From contig CALJEQ010000016.1 in assembly GCA_938074565.1 (NCBI GenBank), forward strand, positions 1 through 64,000: a DNA stretch of 64,000 nucleotides. Direction: 5' to 3'. This document shows positions 46,854 to 55,789 of the stretch, piece by piece. This stretch comes from an uncultured Alkaliphilus sp. GTDB taxonomy: Bacteria > Bacillota > Clostridia > Peptostreptococcales > Natronincolaceae. Position numbers and translations under genes: made by a program. The notes beneath the pieces are model-generated. The model was not told the origin of the DNA. It worked only from the letters and a program-made list of their open reading frames with translations, and did not search any database. Each line of letters opens with the position of its first letter. Position 1 is the stretch's first letter.

Positions 46854-48845
46854 CTAATGTTTCTTTTCTGGCAAAGGTTGAATCACAATATTAATAGGTA
46901 GATTACTACCTGATGCTGGAATAAAAACTATATCAACTGATTCTTCCTGTTCCCCACTTCTATAAAGAACAGCACCTTCGTTGGAGTTTAACAAATGACT
47001 TCCTTCCGTAACCATTACCACTTTATTATTTACTAAAAATGCTCCACTATAATGTCCACCCCTTGCATTTAATAGAATCAAACTCCGAGGGGCAACTCTC
47101 TCTAACTTCAGCTTGTAAAGCACACCATAATTACCTCTATTTGTAATTTCTTCCCCAGTCATCTGATCTATACCAGACACTCTTATATCATCTTGTTGAT
47201 CCCCAAAAACAATTCTCTTTGTATCTTCACCAACTAATTCCTTAATTCCAATAGAACGGTTTCCATAATTAAAAGTACCTCTTATATGAATTCCATCTCT
47301 TGGTATATCCGATAGTAGTGGTAGTTCTTCAAAGATTTTTTTATCAGTGTCAATAATCACAGTTTGAATTTGTACAGGCAGTGAGGTGCTAATGTCAGCA
47401 TAGACTGATAATGTTTGCTTTGCCAAAATTTTTCTTTGACTCACTTCAGATAAAATAATTTTACTTTCGCCTGGTGCTAGTGTTATGCTTGTTTCACTTG
47501 GTTTATTAAAGGTGCTTAAATAACGTGCAAGACCTACTTTACCTGTGGTTGTTACCCATTCAAAAGGGCCACCTATACCTATATGGGATGTTTTTATTTC
47601 TACTGGTTCATCATTCTTATTGCTTGCAACTAGATAAATATGTACTGGACTATTACGATGATTTTGTTTATGTACCATCACCCGCACGTTTCCTTGTACA
47701 GTATCACGATAATAAATTCCTTCTTCTCTTATAGATTCTGGGCTATTGCAACGATATAATATATGGTTTTCATTCTCTATTTCATACTTTATTCTAGGAA
47801 ACGTAATAATATTTTGTGAAAGTACATATTTCTGCCCAACAGGTGTAAACCATGGGTTAAATTGTTCTCTTGTATATAAAATATTTTCTTTAATTACTAT
47901 TTTTTTTGTAAACGTGTTCTTTAATCCATGTTGATCAACAACTTCTAAGCCAATTTCTTGCTCACCAGCTACAAAAAAAGCAGGTTCCTTATTTGTCCAT
48001 GTAGTTTTAGTAATAGCATTCTCATCATCAAAACTCTCATCGGTATAAACAATTGGCTCTCCTATAAAGTATTGATCCTTATCTGTAGAAAACTTAGCTA
48101 CTGGTGGTTGGTTAACTGGTAATACATTAACTTTTAATTCAAAGGTATCACTCCAAATGCCGTTTTGATCCTGTACTCTTCTTTTAACTGTATGAATACC
48201 AGGGGTAAAAAATACATCCATCTTCCCTTCCCAAATCTCATCGGCTATTTCTATTTTTTGCGGATGCTCATATTCATCTATATATGTAACCGTAGTTTCA
48301 CCTGCATAAATTTTATTAGGTTGAACAGAGAATTTTGCAACTGGTTTTTTACTCCAATATAAATGAATAAATCTTTGTTCTAATTGTGGAACTACTTTAA
48401 TATTAAAGTGGTTGACAAAAACTCGTAATGGAATCATTAATGTCTGGTTTTCAACGAAGGGTACTCCATGAGTAGAGGTCATTACCTGTTTATTTACTTC
48501 ATATTGTGCCTGGTTGACTTGAAATTGTAGTTCTGTCTGTTCATTACTTATCTTAGCTTGCTTTGTTTGGTTATCATAGTAAACAGATAATCCCAATCTT
48601 TCTGCTAAAACTCTTAACGGTATGTAGGTTACCCCTTGGCGAATAGTATTAAGGGTATTAGATAAAAAAAGTTCATTATTATGATAGATTTCCTTGCTAT
48701 CTACAACTAAAATTATATGATCTGTATAGTTTTTATCCTCCATACTTTGCACACTTTCATTTGCATACACAGCCATGTTGTTTAAAATAAAAACCATAAG
48801 AAGTACAGCTAAAACAATTTTATTATTACTTTTTGATTTTACCAA
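46854..48845 (-). CDS. Secreted copper-amine-oxidase N-terminal-domain protein with PKD-like repeats
   Basis: 663 residues. Signal peptide (about 1-28, cleavage after VYA). The stalk domain (about 40-155) has the typical IRQGVTYIPLRVLAERLG and NQTLMIPLRVFVNHF repeats. Two PKD-like beta domains follow (KFSVQPNKIYAGETTVTYID and KFSTDKDQYFIGEPIVYTDE), then a long C-terminal beta domain. No copper-oxidase catalytic domain is present; such stalk domains serve as cell-surface modules. Start is TTG 48845 with GGGGGACG upstream. Confidence 0.8.
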   Translation of the reverse strand: MVKSKSNNKIVLAVLLMVFILNNMAVYANESVQSMEDKNYTDHIILVVDSKEIYHNNELFLSNTLNTIRQGVTYIPLRVLAERLGLSVYYDNQTKQAKISNEQTELQFQVNQAQYEVNKQVMTSTHGVPFVENQTLMIPLRVFVNHFNIKVVPQLEQRFIHLYWSKKPVAKFSVQPNKIYAGETTVTYIDEYEHPQKIEIADEIWEGKMDVFFTPGIHTVKRRVQDQNGIWSDTFELKVNVLPVNQPPVAKFSTDKDQYFIGEPIVYTDESFDDENAITKTTWTNKEPAFFVAGEQEIGLEVVDQHGLKNTFTKKIVIKENILYTREQFNPWFTPVGQKYVLSQNIITFPRIKYEIENENHILYRCNSPESIREEGIYYRDTVQGNVRVMVHKQNHRNSPVHIYLVASNKNDEPVEIKTSHIGIGGPFEWVTTTGKVGLARYLSTFNKPSETSITLAPGESKIILSEVSQRKILAKQTLSVYADISTSLPVQIQTVIIDTDKKIFEELPLLSDIPRDGIHIRGTFNYGNRSIGIKELVGEDTKRIVFGDQQDDIRVSGIDQMTGEEITNRGNYGVLYKLKLERVAPRSLILLNARGGHYSGAFLVNNKVVMVTEGSHLLNSNEGAVLYRSGEQEESVDIVFIPASGSNLPINIVIQPLPEKKH

Positions 48846-48996
48846 TTTACGTCCCCCATTCTAGATTGGAACAATTCAATAATAGCAACCTTTGAAAGTT
48901 CCTTATATTGTAAATAATAAAGATAAAAGTATGAAAAGTCAATTACTGTTATGTTACGATAATATTTCTTTTGTTTTACAAAATTAACTTTGACTG

Positions 48997-49163
48997 TTAT
49001 CCGTTCATTGACTTTGAATTTTGAATATACTTCCACAACCTAAATAAACTAACAAATAAACCGTTTACAATTATTATAATTCCGACTACTAAAAATACCA
49101 TGAGAATAATCCATGATGTGACACTTATCCATACTCCATCTAAATTTAGAATAGCACTTATTA
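48997..49163 (-). pseudogene. 5'-truncated copy of the small membrane protein encoded at 52447-52707
   Basis: On the minus strand this segment encodes AILNLDGVWISVTSWIILMV and onward to a stop at 48997, closely matching the C-terminal half of the ORF at 52447-52707. Similarity stops abruptly near 49163, so the N-terminal half is missing. Confidence 0.6.
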
Positions 49164-49230
49164 TACTATCAGTCAGCAGAGACTACTTTATCTTGTTGAC
49201 TTTACAGTATTTTATCTTTTATTTATAAGT

Positions 49231-49803
49231 TTATAGTTGTGCTAATGCTCGGTGCAGTTTTTGCTGTGCTTGTTGGATATAACTTAAAGCTTGTTGAATA
49301 ATTTGTTCTCCTATGGCTATTTCAGTTTGAACTAGTTGTAATTGGTTTTGAGTTTTTTGTATATAGTCTAGAGTTTCTTCAATGATTGGTTTTTGCTGTA
49401 GTCCTTCTTTACTTAAAATTTGCATTAATTCTTGTGAGGCTAATTGAAGTTGTCTTTCCATAGCTTGTATTTGTTGTTGACTTTGTTGGTTTGTTAATTC
49501 ATTAAGAATTTTGCTTGTGCTTAGGTTATGTGTTACGCTATTTTCTTGACTATACTTTTTTATAGCCTCCAACATACCATGCCTTATAGAACCTTCCTGT
49601 ATAGTTCCATTTATCATATTATTTGTTATGGAATTATTTGAAATAGCCTTATTATTTATAGTAGAACTATTTATTATCGTATTATTTACAATATTATCTT
49701 GTAAAATATGTTGTTTAACAGTCTGCAATTTTTGTTGCAGTTGTTGTTGGACTAATTGTAATATTGTTTCAGCATTCTGCATTTGCTGAAGGTATTGTGA
49801 CAT
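49231..49803 (-). CDS. Q/N-rich coiled-coil protein of unknown function
   Basis: 190 residues, about a quarter glutamine. N-terminal Q-rich coiled coil (1-50), a central Asn/Ile/Ser/Thr repeat (about 53-85) with degenerate units such as NNTIINSSTINN and SNNSITNNMING, and a C-terminal Q-rich helix (about 105-190). No signal peptide or membrane segment. GGGAGG before ATG 49803. I do not recognise a family; spore-coat or surface-layer function is possible but unsupported. Confidence 0.7.
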   Translation of the reverse strand: MSQYLQQMQNAETILQLVQQQLQQKLQTVKQHILQDNIVNNTIINSSTINNKAISNNSITNNMINGTIQEGSIRHGMLEAIKKYSQENSVTHNLSTSKILNELTNQQSQQQIQAMERQLQLASQELMQILSKEGLQQKPIIEETLDYIQKTQNQLQLVQTEIAIGEQIIQQALSYIQQAQQKLHRALAQL

Positions 49804-49900
49804 AGTCTTTCCTCCCGTCTTCCAATTTTATATTCACAAGTATACTAACTATTTTAAATAATTTTAATGTTTGTTATTATAGTTCTCAAAATTTAAATTG

Positions 49901-50755
49901 CTATATATTTCCCAAGCTAACCTTGTTTAGATATTTTCTAACAACTTCTTCAGCTTTTTTCATAAAATCAATATTTGTTGGAGAACTTTCCATTTTGTAT
50001 CTAGGAAAATATCTTGATAAGTGTAAGGGTATATCTCTATCTATAGAGCTAATGAATTTACCAATTTCCTCAACTTCTTCTAAACTATCATTTTCTCCAC
50101 TAACTAACAAGGTAGTAATTTCAATATGACACGTTTGTGAAGCTATCTCTATGGTTTCTAATACAGGTCTTAAGCTACCTCCACAAAGTTCTCTATAGTA
50201 TCCTGTACTAAAGCTTTTTAAGTCAATATTCATAGCATCTATATAAGGCAGAAGTTTTTTTAATGGCTCTTTACTTATATATCCATTGGTGATAATTACT
50301 ACAGATGCATTAGGGTCTGTATCCTTTAACAATTTTGCACAATCATATACATATTCATACCATATACTGGGTTCATTATAAGTAAATGCGACACCAATAT
50401 TATTTTCAGCAGTCAGTATAACTTCCACCATTTTTTTTTTAGGTACAAATTCACTTTGGGCTATATATTGAGATATATTATAATTTTGGCAAAAACCACA
50501 AACAAAATTACATCCAAAACTTCCTATAGAAAAAATTTTGCTGCCAGGTTTAAAATGGTGAAGGGGCTTTTTTTCTATAGGATCTAAGGAAGCAGAGGTA
50601 ATTTCCCCATAATTTATAGTATACAATTTCCCATCCTCATGGGTTCTCACATTACACTTTCCAATATGACCGTCTTCTATCACACAATTATGAGGACATA
50701 GGAAGCAGTGTATTTTATCTTTAACTCTTTCGTAAAACATAGCTTCTACCTTCAT
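49901..50755 (-). CDS. AmmeMemoRadiSam system radical SAM enzyme
   Basis: 284 residues, shorter than the usual about 330. Radical-SAM cluster motif CNFVCGFCQ at about residue 80, preceded by a cysteine-rich head, HCFLCPHNC and GKCNVR, seen in pyruvate formate-lyase-activase-like members. It is 16 bases downstream of a Memo-AMMECR1 fusion gene, which defines the AmmeMemoRadiSam system. The substrate is unknown; a modification reaction of a protein or small molecule is assumed for the family. Confidence 0.88.
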   Translation of the reverse strand: MKVEAMFYERVKDKIHCFLCPHNCVIEDGHIGKCNVRTHEDGKLYTINYGEITSASLDPIEKKPLHHFKPGSKIFSIGSFGCNFVCGFCQNYNISQYIAQSEFVPKKKMVEVILTAENNIGVAFTYNEPSIWYEYVYDCAKLLKDTDPNASVVIITNGYISKEPLKKLLPYIDAMNIDLKSFSTGYYRELCGGSLRPVLETIEIASQTCHIEITTLLVSGENDSLEEVEEIGKFISSIDRDIPLHLSRYFPRYKMESSPTNIDFMKKAEEVVRKYLNKVSLGNI

Positions 50756-50771
50756 AAGTTAAACCCTCTTT

Positions 50772-52178
50772 CTAATCCTCTTTATAACGAATTACTTTGA
50801 ATTTTTCTATTGTATATTCTTCATTAGGCTTTATTCCTGCTTTTTGTAAAACAATTGATAACTGTTCCTCCACTGTATTTACTCCTTCCAGTTTTGGAAG
50901 TAAAAGACCTGTTTTCCCTTTACTCCTTACAATAACACCATATTCACTTGGATTTAACTCTTCTTTAGTAGCAGGTTCAGGTTCTGTTAAAACATCCACT
51001 GAAAAAGTAATATCTAAAAGTTCTTCCTCTTCGACTTCAAGAAACCTAGGATCATTGTATCCTGCTTCAATAGCATTGCGTATAATTTCTTCAGCAATAT
51101 TATTTGTTACAGGAAAAACAGTGCCAATACAACCTCTTAAGTCTCCATGCTTTTTTAGGGATACAAATACTCCTCTTTTTGTGTCCCTCATTTCGTCAGT
51201 TATATAATCAGGTAACTGCTTAAGTTCTTGTCCTCTATCTATATAAGTAGTAAGACTTTCCCTTGCCAATCTCACATGGGGGTCACTGTTACTTCTTCTT
51301 TTTTCATATAGGTTTTTCCTCAACTCTTCTAATTCACCTAATTTAGAAACATCTTCAGAAACCACACGAAACTTCATTACTCCATAGCCAACTCCAAAAG
51401 TTCCTTCGTAACTTAAAAGTTCACCATGAAATTTTTTACCTTCTAATGTACCAAGTAAAATTACAGCTGAACGCCTTCCACATTCTCCAGCACCACAAAT
51501 CATCTTTTCATCCATACTTAATAATCCTATAACATCTCCTTTTTGTAAGTGATGAAGAAATTCCGTATCAAACTTTTCACCGAATTCACTATATCCATAT
51601 GGTCCTTCTTCCTTTAGTTTATGGGATAAATCTCCACTGGCTATAATAACTGCATCTTCTTTTAGTTCTTCAACTGCTTTATTAATTTCAATGCCTAGTT
51701 TATATAAGTCTATGTTGCTTAAAGCAGCATAAGTAATATGAACAAGTTTGTAATTGTTATAATACTGGTTTATAAAATAAAATGGAACCATTGCCCCATG
51801 ATCTAAGGAAAGTGAAGTGTCATATTCTTTTAGAAGAGAATTAGTAGCCATTACAATAGAAATACCTTCCTTATATGCTAATTCATATATCTTACTTGTA
51901 AGATCCTTATTAATTGGAAGTATCATAGAAACATTGGAGACACCAAATTTTTTTAAATCCCCATGTATTTCGTCTTCATAAGCAATAGCAACAGCATCTT
52001 GAAACATTGTACCGTGGGGAGTTACTAGTATAATAGTATTAGGGGATATTTCAGCAATTTCCTTTCCTATAGTATGTAAGCTATTACTGGTATCAATTAT
52101 CATTTTTTCTTCGCCCCTACCCACCTCTGGTATTGCTATCGGTGGATGAGGAAGTAAATAAGAACCTATTAAACCCAT
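50772..52178 (-). CDS. Memo-AMMECR1 fusion (AmmeMemoRadiSam proteins B and A)
   Basis: 468 residues from ATG 52178 (GAGGTG upstream; GTG 52187 less likely). N-terminal Memo domain (about 1-265), a dioxygenase-like fold beginning GSYLLPHPPIAIPEVG and containing ASGDLSHKL. C-terminal AMMECR1 domain (about 290-468) with the conserved GDLRGCIGTVFPV. In many organisms these are separate genes; here they are fused and transcribed with the radical SAM enzyme. Function of the system is unresolved. Confidence 0.9.
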   Translation of the reverse strand: MGLIGSYLLPHPPIAIPEVGRGEEKMIIDTSNSLHTIGKEIAEISPNTIILVTPHGTMFQDAVAIAYEDEIHGDLKKFGVSNVSMILPINKDLTSKIYELAYKEGISIVMATNSLLKEYDTSLSLDHGAMVPFYFINQYYNNYKLVHITYAALSNIDLYKLGIEINKAVEELKEDAVIIASGDLSHKLKEEGPYGYSEFGEKFDTEFLHHLQKGDVIGLLSMDEKMICGAGECGRRSAVILLGTLEGKKFHGELLSYEGTFGVGYGVMKFRVVSEDVSKLGELEELRKNLYEKRRSNSDPHVRLARESLTTYIDRGQELKQLPDYITDEMRDTKRGVFVSLKKHGDLRGCIGTVFPVTNNIAEEIIRNAIEAGYNDPRFLEVEEEELLDITFSVDVLTEPEPATKEELNPSEYGVIVRSKGKTGLLLPKLEGVNTVEEQLSIVLQKAGIKPNEEYTIEKFKVIRYKED

Positions 52179-52446
52179 ATAAATCACCTCTACTTTTATC
52201 TATTTATCCTTAGTATGTGATTAATTTACTATTTATAATACTAAAGTATTCTTTACCTTTCCATTCTATAAATAACCCTCTGGTAAACTTTATCACTGTA
52301 ATACCCTTTATCTCCAGCTCTCCTTACCCTATTAAACTAAACTTACAATATTTATTATACTCTACGTGGTAATAATTTAAATAAATTAACTACAAAAGAC
52401 ATAGTGTATAAAAATAACTATGCCTTTTGTAAAATTCATCCTTTAA

Positions 52447-52707
52447 TTAATTTTTAATATATTTCCAAAACCTAAATAAACTAACAAATAAACCATGTAC
52501 AATTATTATAACTCCTACTCCCAAAAATACCATGAGAATAATCCAGGATGAGACACTTACCCATACTCCATCTAAATTTAGAATAGCACCTATTACACAC
52601 AAGAAAGAAGGAGTCATATTTATAATAGGGTATTTTCTAAGATCATATACTAAGCGAATCGATATTACTAATATAATACCTGAAATTAAAGTTGAAGCTA
52701 AATTTAT
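52447..52707 (-). CDS. Small three-helix membrane protein with non-canonical start
   Basis: The minus-strand frame is open from 52722 to the stop at 52447 and encodes NLASTLISGIILVISIRLVYDL..., SFLCVIGAILNLDG and VWVSVSSWIILMVF...FVSLFRFWKYIKN, with three hydrophobic helices. A good ribosome-binding site (AAAGGAAG, 52721-52714) precedes an ATA codon at 52707; no ATG, GTG or TTG occurs before an internal ATG. Either AUA/AUU is used, or the start has been lost. A truncated paralogous copy lies at 48997-49163. Confidence 0.45.
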   Translation of the reverse strand: MNLASTLISGIILVISIRLVYDLRKYPIINMTPSFLCVIGAILNLDGVWVSVSSWIILMVFLGVGVIIIVHGLFVSLFRFWKYIKN

Positions 52708-52804
52708 ATTATACTTCCTTTCTTAATCTGCCTGAATTTAACTTTTTCTATAGATATTAAATATGATATAGTGCAGTAAATTAATTTATTTGGGGGTTAT
52801 GATA

Positions 52805-53059
52805 ATGAGTTATCACTTATATCAAATGCCTATGATACAAAGTAGACAGCCAATACAATATACTACGTTAGTAGATCCTTACGTTGTAGAAACATTAAGG
52901 ATGATTATAGGACGATCAGTAGTTATTGAGACAGTTAGAGGAAACCTACAAGGTATAATAGCAGATGTAAAACCTGATCATGTTGTTGTGAGTTCATATG
53001 ATAGTGACACGCTATTCTATGTTCGTATACAACAAATTGTCCATGTAATGCCGACTTAA
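52805..53059 (+). CDS. YuzF/DUF2642-like small protein
   Basis: 84 residues from ATG 52805, eight bases after GGGGG (in-frame upstream starts overlap that site). C-terminal two thirds form an SH3-like barrel: GRSVVIETVRGNLQGIIADV, DHVVVSSYDSDTLFYVRIQQI. Related proteins (YuzF, CotD-linked DUF2642) are associated with sporulating Firmicutes; role unknown. Confidence 0.7.
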   Translation: MSYHLYQMPMIQSRQPIQYTTLVDPYVVETLRMIIGRSVVIETVRGNLQGIIADVKPDHVVVSSYDSDTLFYVRIQQIVHVMPT

Positions 53060-53083
53060 AAGGAAAGAATTCTTTGTTCTAGA

Positions 53084-53112
53084 TGTAGCAAGCAGGGACG
53101 ACCCTTGCTTGC
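53084..53112 (+). terminator. Stem-loop after the YuzF-like gene
   Basis: AGCAAGCAGGG/CCCTTGCTTGCT inverted repeat with a short loop, no T-run. It lies 25 bases after the stop. Confidence 0.5.
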
Positions 53113-53162
53113 TATACATATGGATTAGGTTATTACTGACTTTATTGCTTTGTAGGACTAGG

Positions 53163-53398
53163 TCTATTTACAACTTATAACACAAATAGTGTACTTATCC
53201 TACTCTAGCAGGATAAATAGAATGGAGGGCTACTACTATGCAAAAAAATTTACTGCACAGAAATAGAATATATAAAATGCTTTTCAGATTATTATGAGGA
53301 TAATTTAATCATTAGATTTTTCGATAAAATGCTTGGGGATATGTATTTCCATAACCTAACCTATATCAAACAGGATGTCTCAGATAATGAATTTCAAA
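53163..53398 (+). pseudogene. Truncated, frameshifted copy of the GNAT gene and promoter at 58046-58280
   Basis: This segment is nearly identical to 58046-58280, including the promoter-like TTTACA (53167-53172) and -10 TGTACT, the ribosome-binding region and the first part of the coding region from ATG 53238. One extra A after the start (CAAAAAAATT against CATAAAATT) shifts the frame, and the similarity ends abruptly at 53398. The rest of the gene is missing. Confidence 0.85.
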
Positions 53399-53512
53399 TT
53401 CTCATTAAATACTCCTCCTCTTTTCAATAGACTAGATTTATTATAAAAACAACTTGGAAATTAAGTAATATTATTTATTAGCTACACTATTTTAGGGTAT
53501 AAATGAAAACGA

Positions 53513-53549
53513 AAAAAGCATGCTAAATGATTACAATAGCATGCTTTTT
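53513..53549. terminator. Hairpin terminator
   Basis: AAAAAAGCATGCTA/TAGCATGCTTTTT stem with flanking A- and T-runs. Confidence 0.7.
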
Positions 53550-53705
53550 CTTGTGTTATTTTTAAAAGAATGCATTTCAAAAGTAAACCCGTTGAGGGTA
53601 ACCTATTTCTCTTTTAATTGCCTCTTAATGAACACATTAAGTCAATTGACTCGAAATAAACGAGGTTTTTGTAGGTGAAGTAGGCAACATTAATCCTTAA
53701 TAAAC

Positions 53706-53762
53706 AAAAAACCGCCGTTATTTATGGGGGTTTCACCGTACCGTTTAAATAGCAATTTTTTT
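53706..53762 (-). repeat. rlmH-type att-like repeat, copy A (most diverged)
   Basis: Read on the minus strand it shows the outer arms AAAAAATTGCT and GGCGGTTTTTT and the core CCCCCATAAATAACGG; it differs from the rlmH copy by several bases (TGA to TAA and CGTAC to CCCCC). It lies ten bases from a transposase remnant. Confidence 0.7.
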
Positions 53763-53771
53763 ATACCAATC

Positions 53772-54020
53772 TTAAGGACGCGCATTTAGCTTAAAATATG
53801 TCATACTCTGAATTGGGACACCGTCTTTTTCATATTTCCCAAATCCCCATAAATCGTTTCTTTCCTGCTCTTCTATTAATATATGTACATGATTATCCAT
53901 AATGAAGTAGCCATACAACTTGAAGCCAGTAGTTTCTTTTGCTTTTATTAGCTTTTCTATGCATTTCACTCGATCTTCATCATTAACACCCATACTGAGC
54001 GCACAATAGGAATACCCCAT
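53772..54020 (-). pseudogene. Remnant of a Y1 (IS200/REP-associated) transposase
   Basis: 82 residues starting at ATG 54020. The HUH motif is visible in GFKLYGYFIMDNHVHILIEE, preceded by a typical RVKCIEKLIKAKE helix. The N-terminal strand region and the catalytic-tyrosine helix are absent; the last 20 residues are unrelated. Full-length relatives have 150-250 residues, so this is a decayed fragment. Confidence 0.7.
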
Positions 54021-54081
54021 AAATCTAAGGATTCATAGGGTATTTAAACTAGTTTTTGTATTATCATGTCTAACCTAGAGA

Positions 54082-54455
54082 TTATTTCACGCTTTGAACT
54101 CCGATTCGATTGCCTTCAGAGTCAATAAACATACCAATGTATCCTGCTTCTTCTGATAGTAGCATCTTTGGCATAATGACGGTTCCCGCCGCAGCTCCTA
54201 CTCTAGATAAAATCACCTCTATGTTATCTCCCCCATTTAGATAAATCAACACACCATCTGCACTTGGTTTATAGAAGGGTCCTTGAGCTAAGGCTCCTGC
54301 GTTGTATTTATCCTCGGAAGCAAATAGGGCATATTTTATTTCATTGATGTCCATATCATGAGCCTGTCTCAAGGATAGTCCCATAGAATTTTTTTGCTCT
54401 CTCTAAATCAGTTGCAGGAATCTCAGTCCAGTTTAATAAATGTTTATTTACAACA
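54082..54455 (-). pseudogene. Frameshifted VOC (glyoxalase/bleomycin-resistance) protein gene
   Basis: The open part (54082-54384, 100 residues) covers NEIKYALFASEDKYNAGALA, ADGVLIYLNGGDNIEV and GMFIDSEGNRIGVQSVK of a VOC protein. Just upstream, in another frame, NWTEIPATDLERAKKFYGTI encodes the missing N-terminal strand. One frameshift near 54370-54384 therefore splits the gene, and no proper start codon remains at its 5' end. Confidence 0.75.
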
Positions 54456-55002
54456 CCTCTCTCGTATTTTATAGTTAAATTTTATAACAGATTAGAGACA
54501 AGGTATTGTAAAAATGAGACATTCTATAGATGGTAAAAAATACTTCCTTTCAAAAATCCATATTTTACTAATGTACGGTTGAAGAGACTTATTTGGAATA
54601 AATATTCTGAGTGTCATGTCCTCCATTAGTATCCCCCTCCCTTTAAGCTGTCATCAGTACCCTCAGGTTTTGAATTTATTTGACAAAACTCTTCAAAATT
54701 CCTTTAAATCTATAGAATCGATAAAATATTTATAAGCAGAGACATGGGGCGCTACAAAAAGCTAAGTCCTATTTCTTTATATGCGCTTTTATTCCAATTT
54801 AATATGTCCTTCTCTTTCACAAGAACCATCCTCGTGAATAGTTGCTTTGCTATGCTCTTTAGGAATCTTACTTTTTACTTGCTCTTGTAACAATGCTAAA
54901 ATATTATTATTCCCATCAATCGATACTGCGGTTTTTTGATTGAAGAAGTCAGAAAAGCAAGAATGATTGGTTTAACCAATCATACTTTGTCTGCTCTCAA
55001 AA
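54456..55002. other. Degraded region between VOC and MerR genes
   Basis: Contains only the unidentified ORF fragment at 54789-54950. A GCGGTTTTTTGATT sequence near 54933 resembles one arm of the att-like repeat but lacks the core. Confidence 0.45.
54789..54950 (-). pseudogene. Unidentified ORF fragment
   Basis: A minus-strand frame without a start encodes TAVSIDGNNNILALLQEQ, KSKIPKEHSKATIHEDGSCE and ends REGHIKLE at a stop at 54789. It looks like real, formerly coding sequence but I cannot name it. Confidence 0.35.
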
Positions 55003-55767
55003 TTATTTTTTCATTCCAGTGTATATAAAGATAGCATCCCTTAAAAATTCCGCCGTGCCTGGCTGCTCCTTATCATAATATTGGGTAAACCTTTCATCAT
55101 CCACATACATCTGAGCCAATCCTGCATGGGCTTCTTTAGAATATCCATCCCAATAAAAGCATAACCATTGTCGATGCAAATCTGCTGCTTTTTGAGCTAA
55201 CTCACCTGCAGGATTGCCGGTTTCAAATGCTTCATTAAGTGTTGCAATTACCTCATCTGCAAGTGTGGCAACTTCATCATATTCTTTTTGGGTCATATTC
55301 TTTATTTTGTTATTTGATTTATTAACAACGACATCACCATACTTAGAACGAATCTCATCACCATATTTTTTCTCATTATCCTCAATTATTTTTTTCTTAA
55401 AACCTTCAAATTTTTCTTTATCACTCATTATAATACTCCTTTCCTTTGACGCAATGGTCTTATTCACATTGGCGATTAACAAGTTTAATTGCTCCCTTTT
55501 CTCAAGAAGCTTCTCATGGTGTTCTCGCAGTGCCGTTACCTCATCAAAAGTAGGATCTGTTACAATATCATTGATATTTTCGAGATTTATGCACAACTCT
55601 TTATAAAAGAGAATTTGTTGCAATCGATCCACCTCTTTTTCACTATAAACTCGATATCCTGATGAATTAATTCTTGCCGGCTTAAGAATTCCAATTTCAT
55701 CATAATATCTTAATGTCCGTGTACTCACACCTGCCATCTGTGCTAGCTTTTGCACTGTATATTCCAT
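55003..55767 (-). CDS. MerR-family regulator, TipAL-like
   Basis: 254 residues from ATG 55767 (AGGAGGTGAAG upstream; the longer form starting at 55791 would begin inside the promoter). N-terminal MerR HTH (1-70; YTVQKLAQMAGVSTRTLRYYDEIG and NSSGYRVYSEKEVDRLQ), a dimerising coiled coil (about 75-115) and a C-terminal TipAS antibiotic-binding domain (about 130-254; HRQWLCFYWDGYSKEAHAGL). Such proteins bind thiopeptide-like or other drugs and activate their own promoter. It is the only intact gene in its cassette. Confidence 0.9.
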   Translation of the reverse strand: MEYTVQKLAQMAGVSTRTLRYYDEIGILKPARINSSGYRVYSEKEVDRLQQILFYKELCINLENINDIVTDPTFDEVTALREHHEKLLEKREQLNLLIANVNKTIASKERSIIMSDKEKFEGFKKKIIEDNEKKYGDEIRSKYGDVVVNKSNNKIKNMTQKEYDEVATLADEVIATLNEAFETGNPAGELAQKAADLHRQWLCFYWDGYSKEAHAGLAQMYVDDERFTQYYDKEQPGTAEFLRDAIFIYTGMKK

Positions 55768-55789
55768 GACTTCACCTCCTGATAAGTTC

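Larger units (their letters stand above)
53399..53771. other. Non-coding remnant region left of the last att-like repeat
   Basis: No gene seen. It holds a hairpin terminator (53513-53549) and the most diverged att-like repeat (53706-53762). Confidence 0.5.

Noticed and set aside
48839..49036. 65-codon minus-strand ORF upstream of the copper-amine-oxidase-like gene
   Set aside because: No recognisable protein, and it overlaps both the start of the downstream gene and the truncated repeat.
50797..51207. 136-codon plus-strand ORF inside the Memo-AMMECR1 gene
   Set aside because: Antisense shadow; serine-rich translation with no domain.
52532..52726. Plus-strand ORF of 64 codons
   Set aside because: It is antisense to the small membrane protein frame, whose hydrophobic helices and paralogous copy are the better explanation.
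55214..55606. 130-codon plus-strand ORF in the MerR gene
   Set aside because: Antisense to the TipAS and coiled-coil coding region, low-complexity Ser/Phe/Leu translation.
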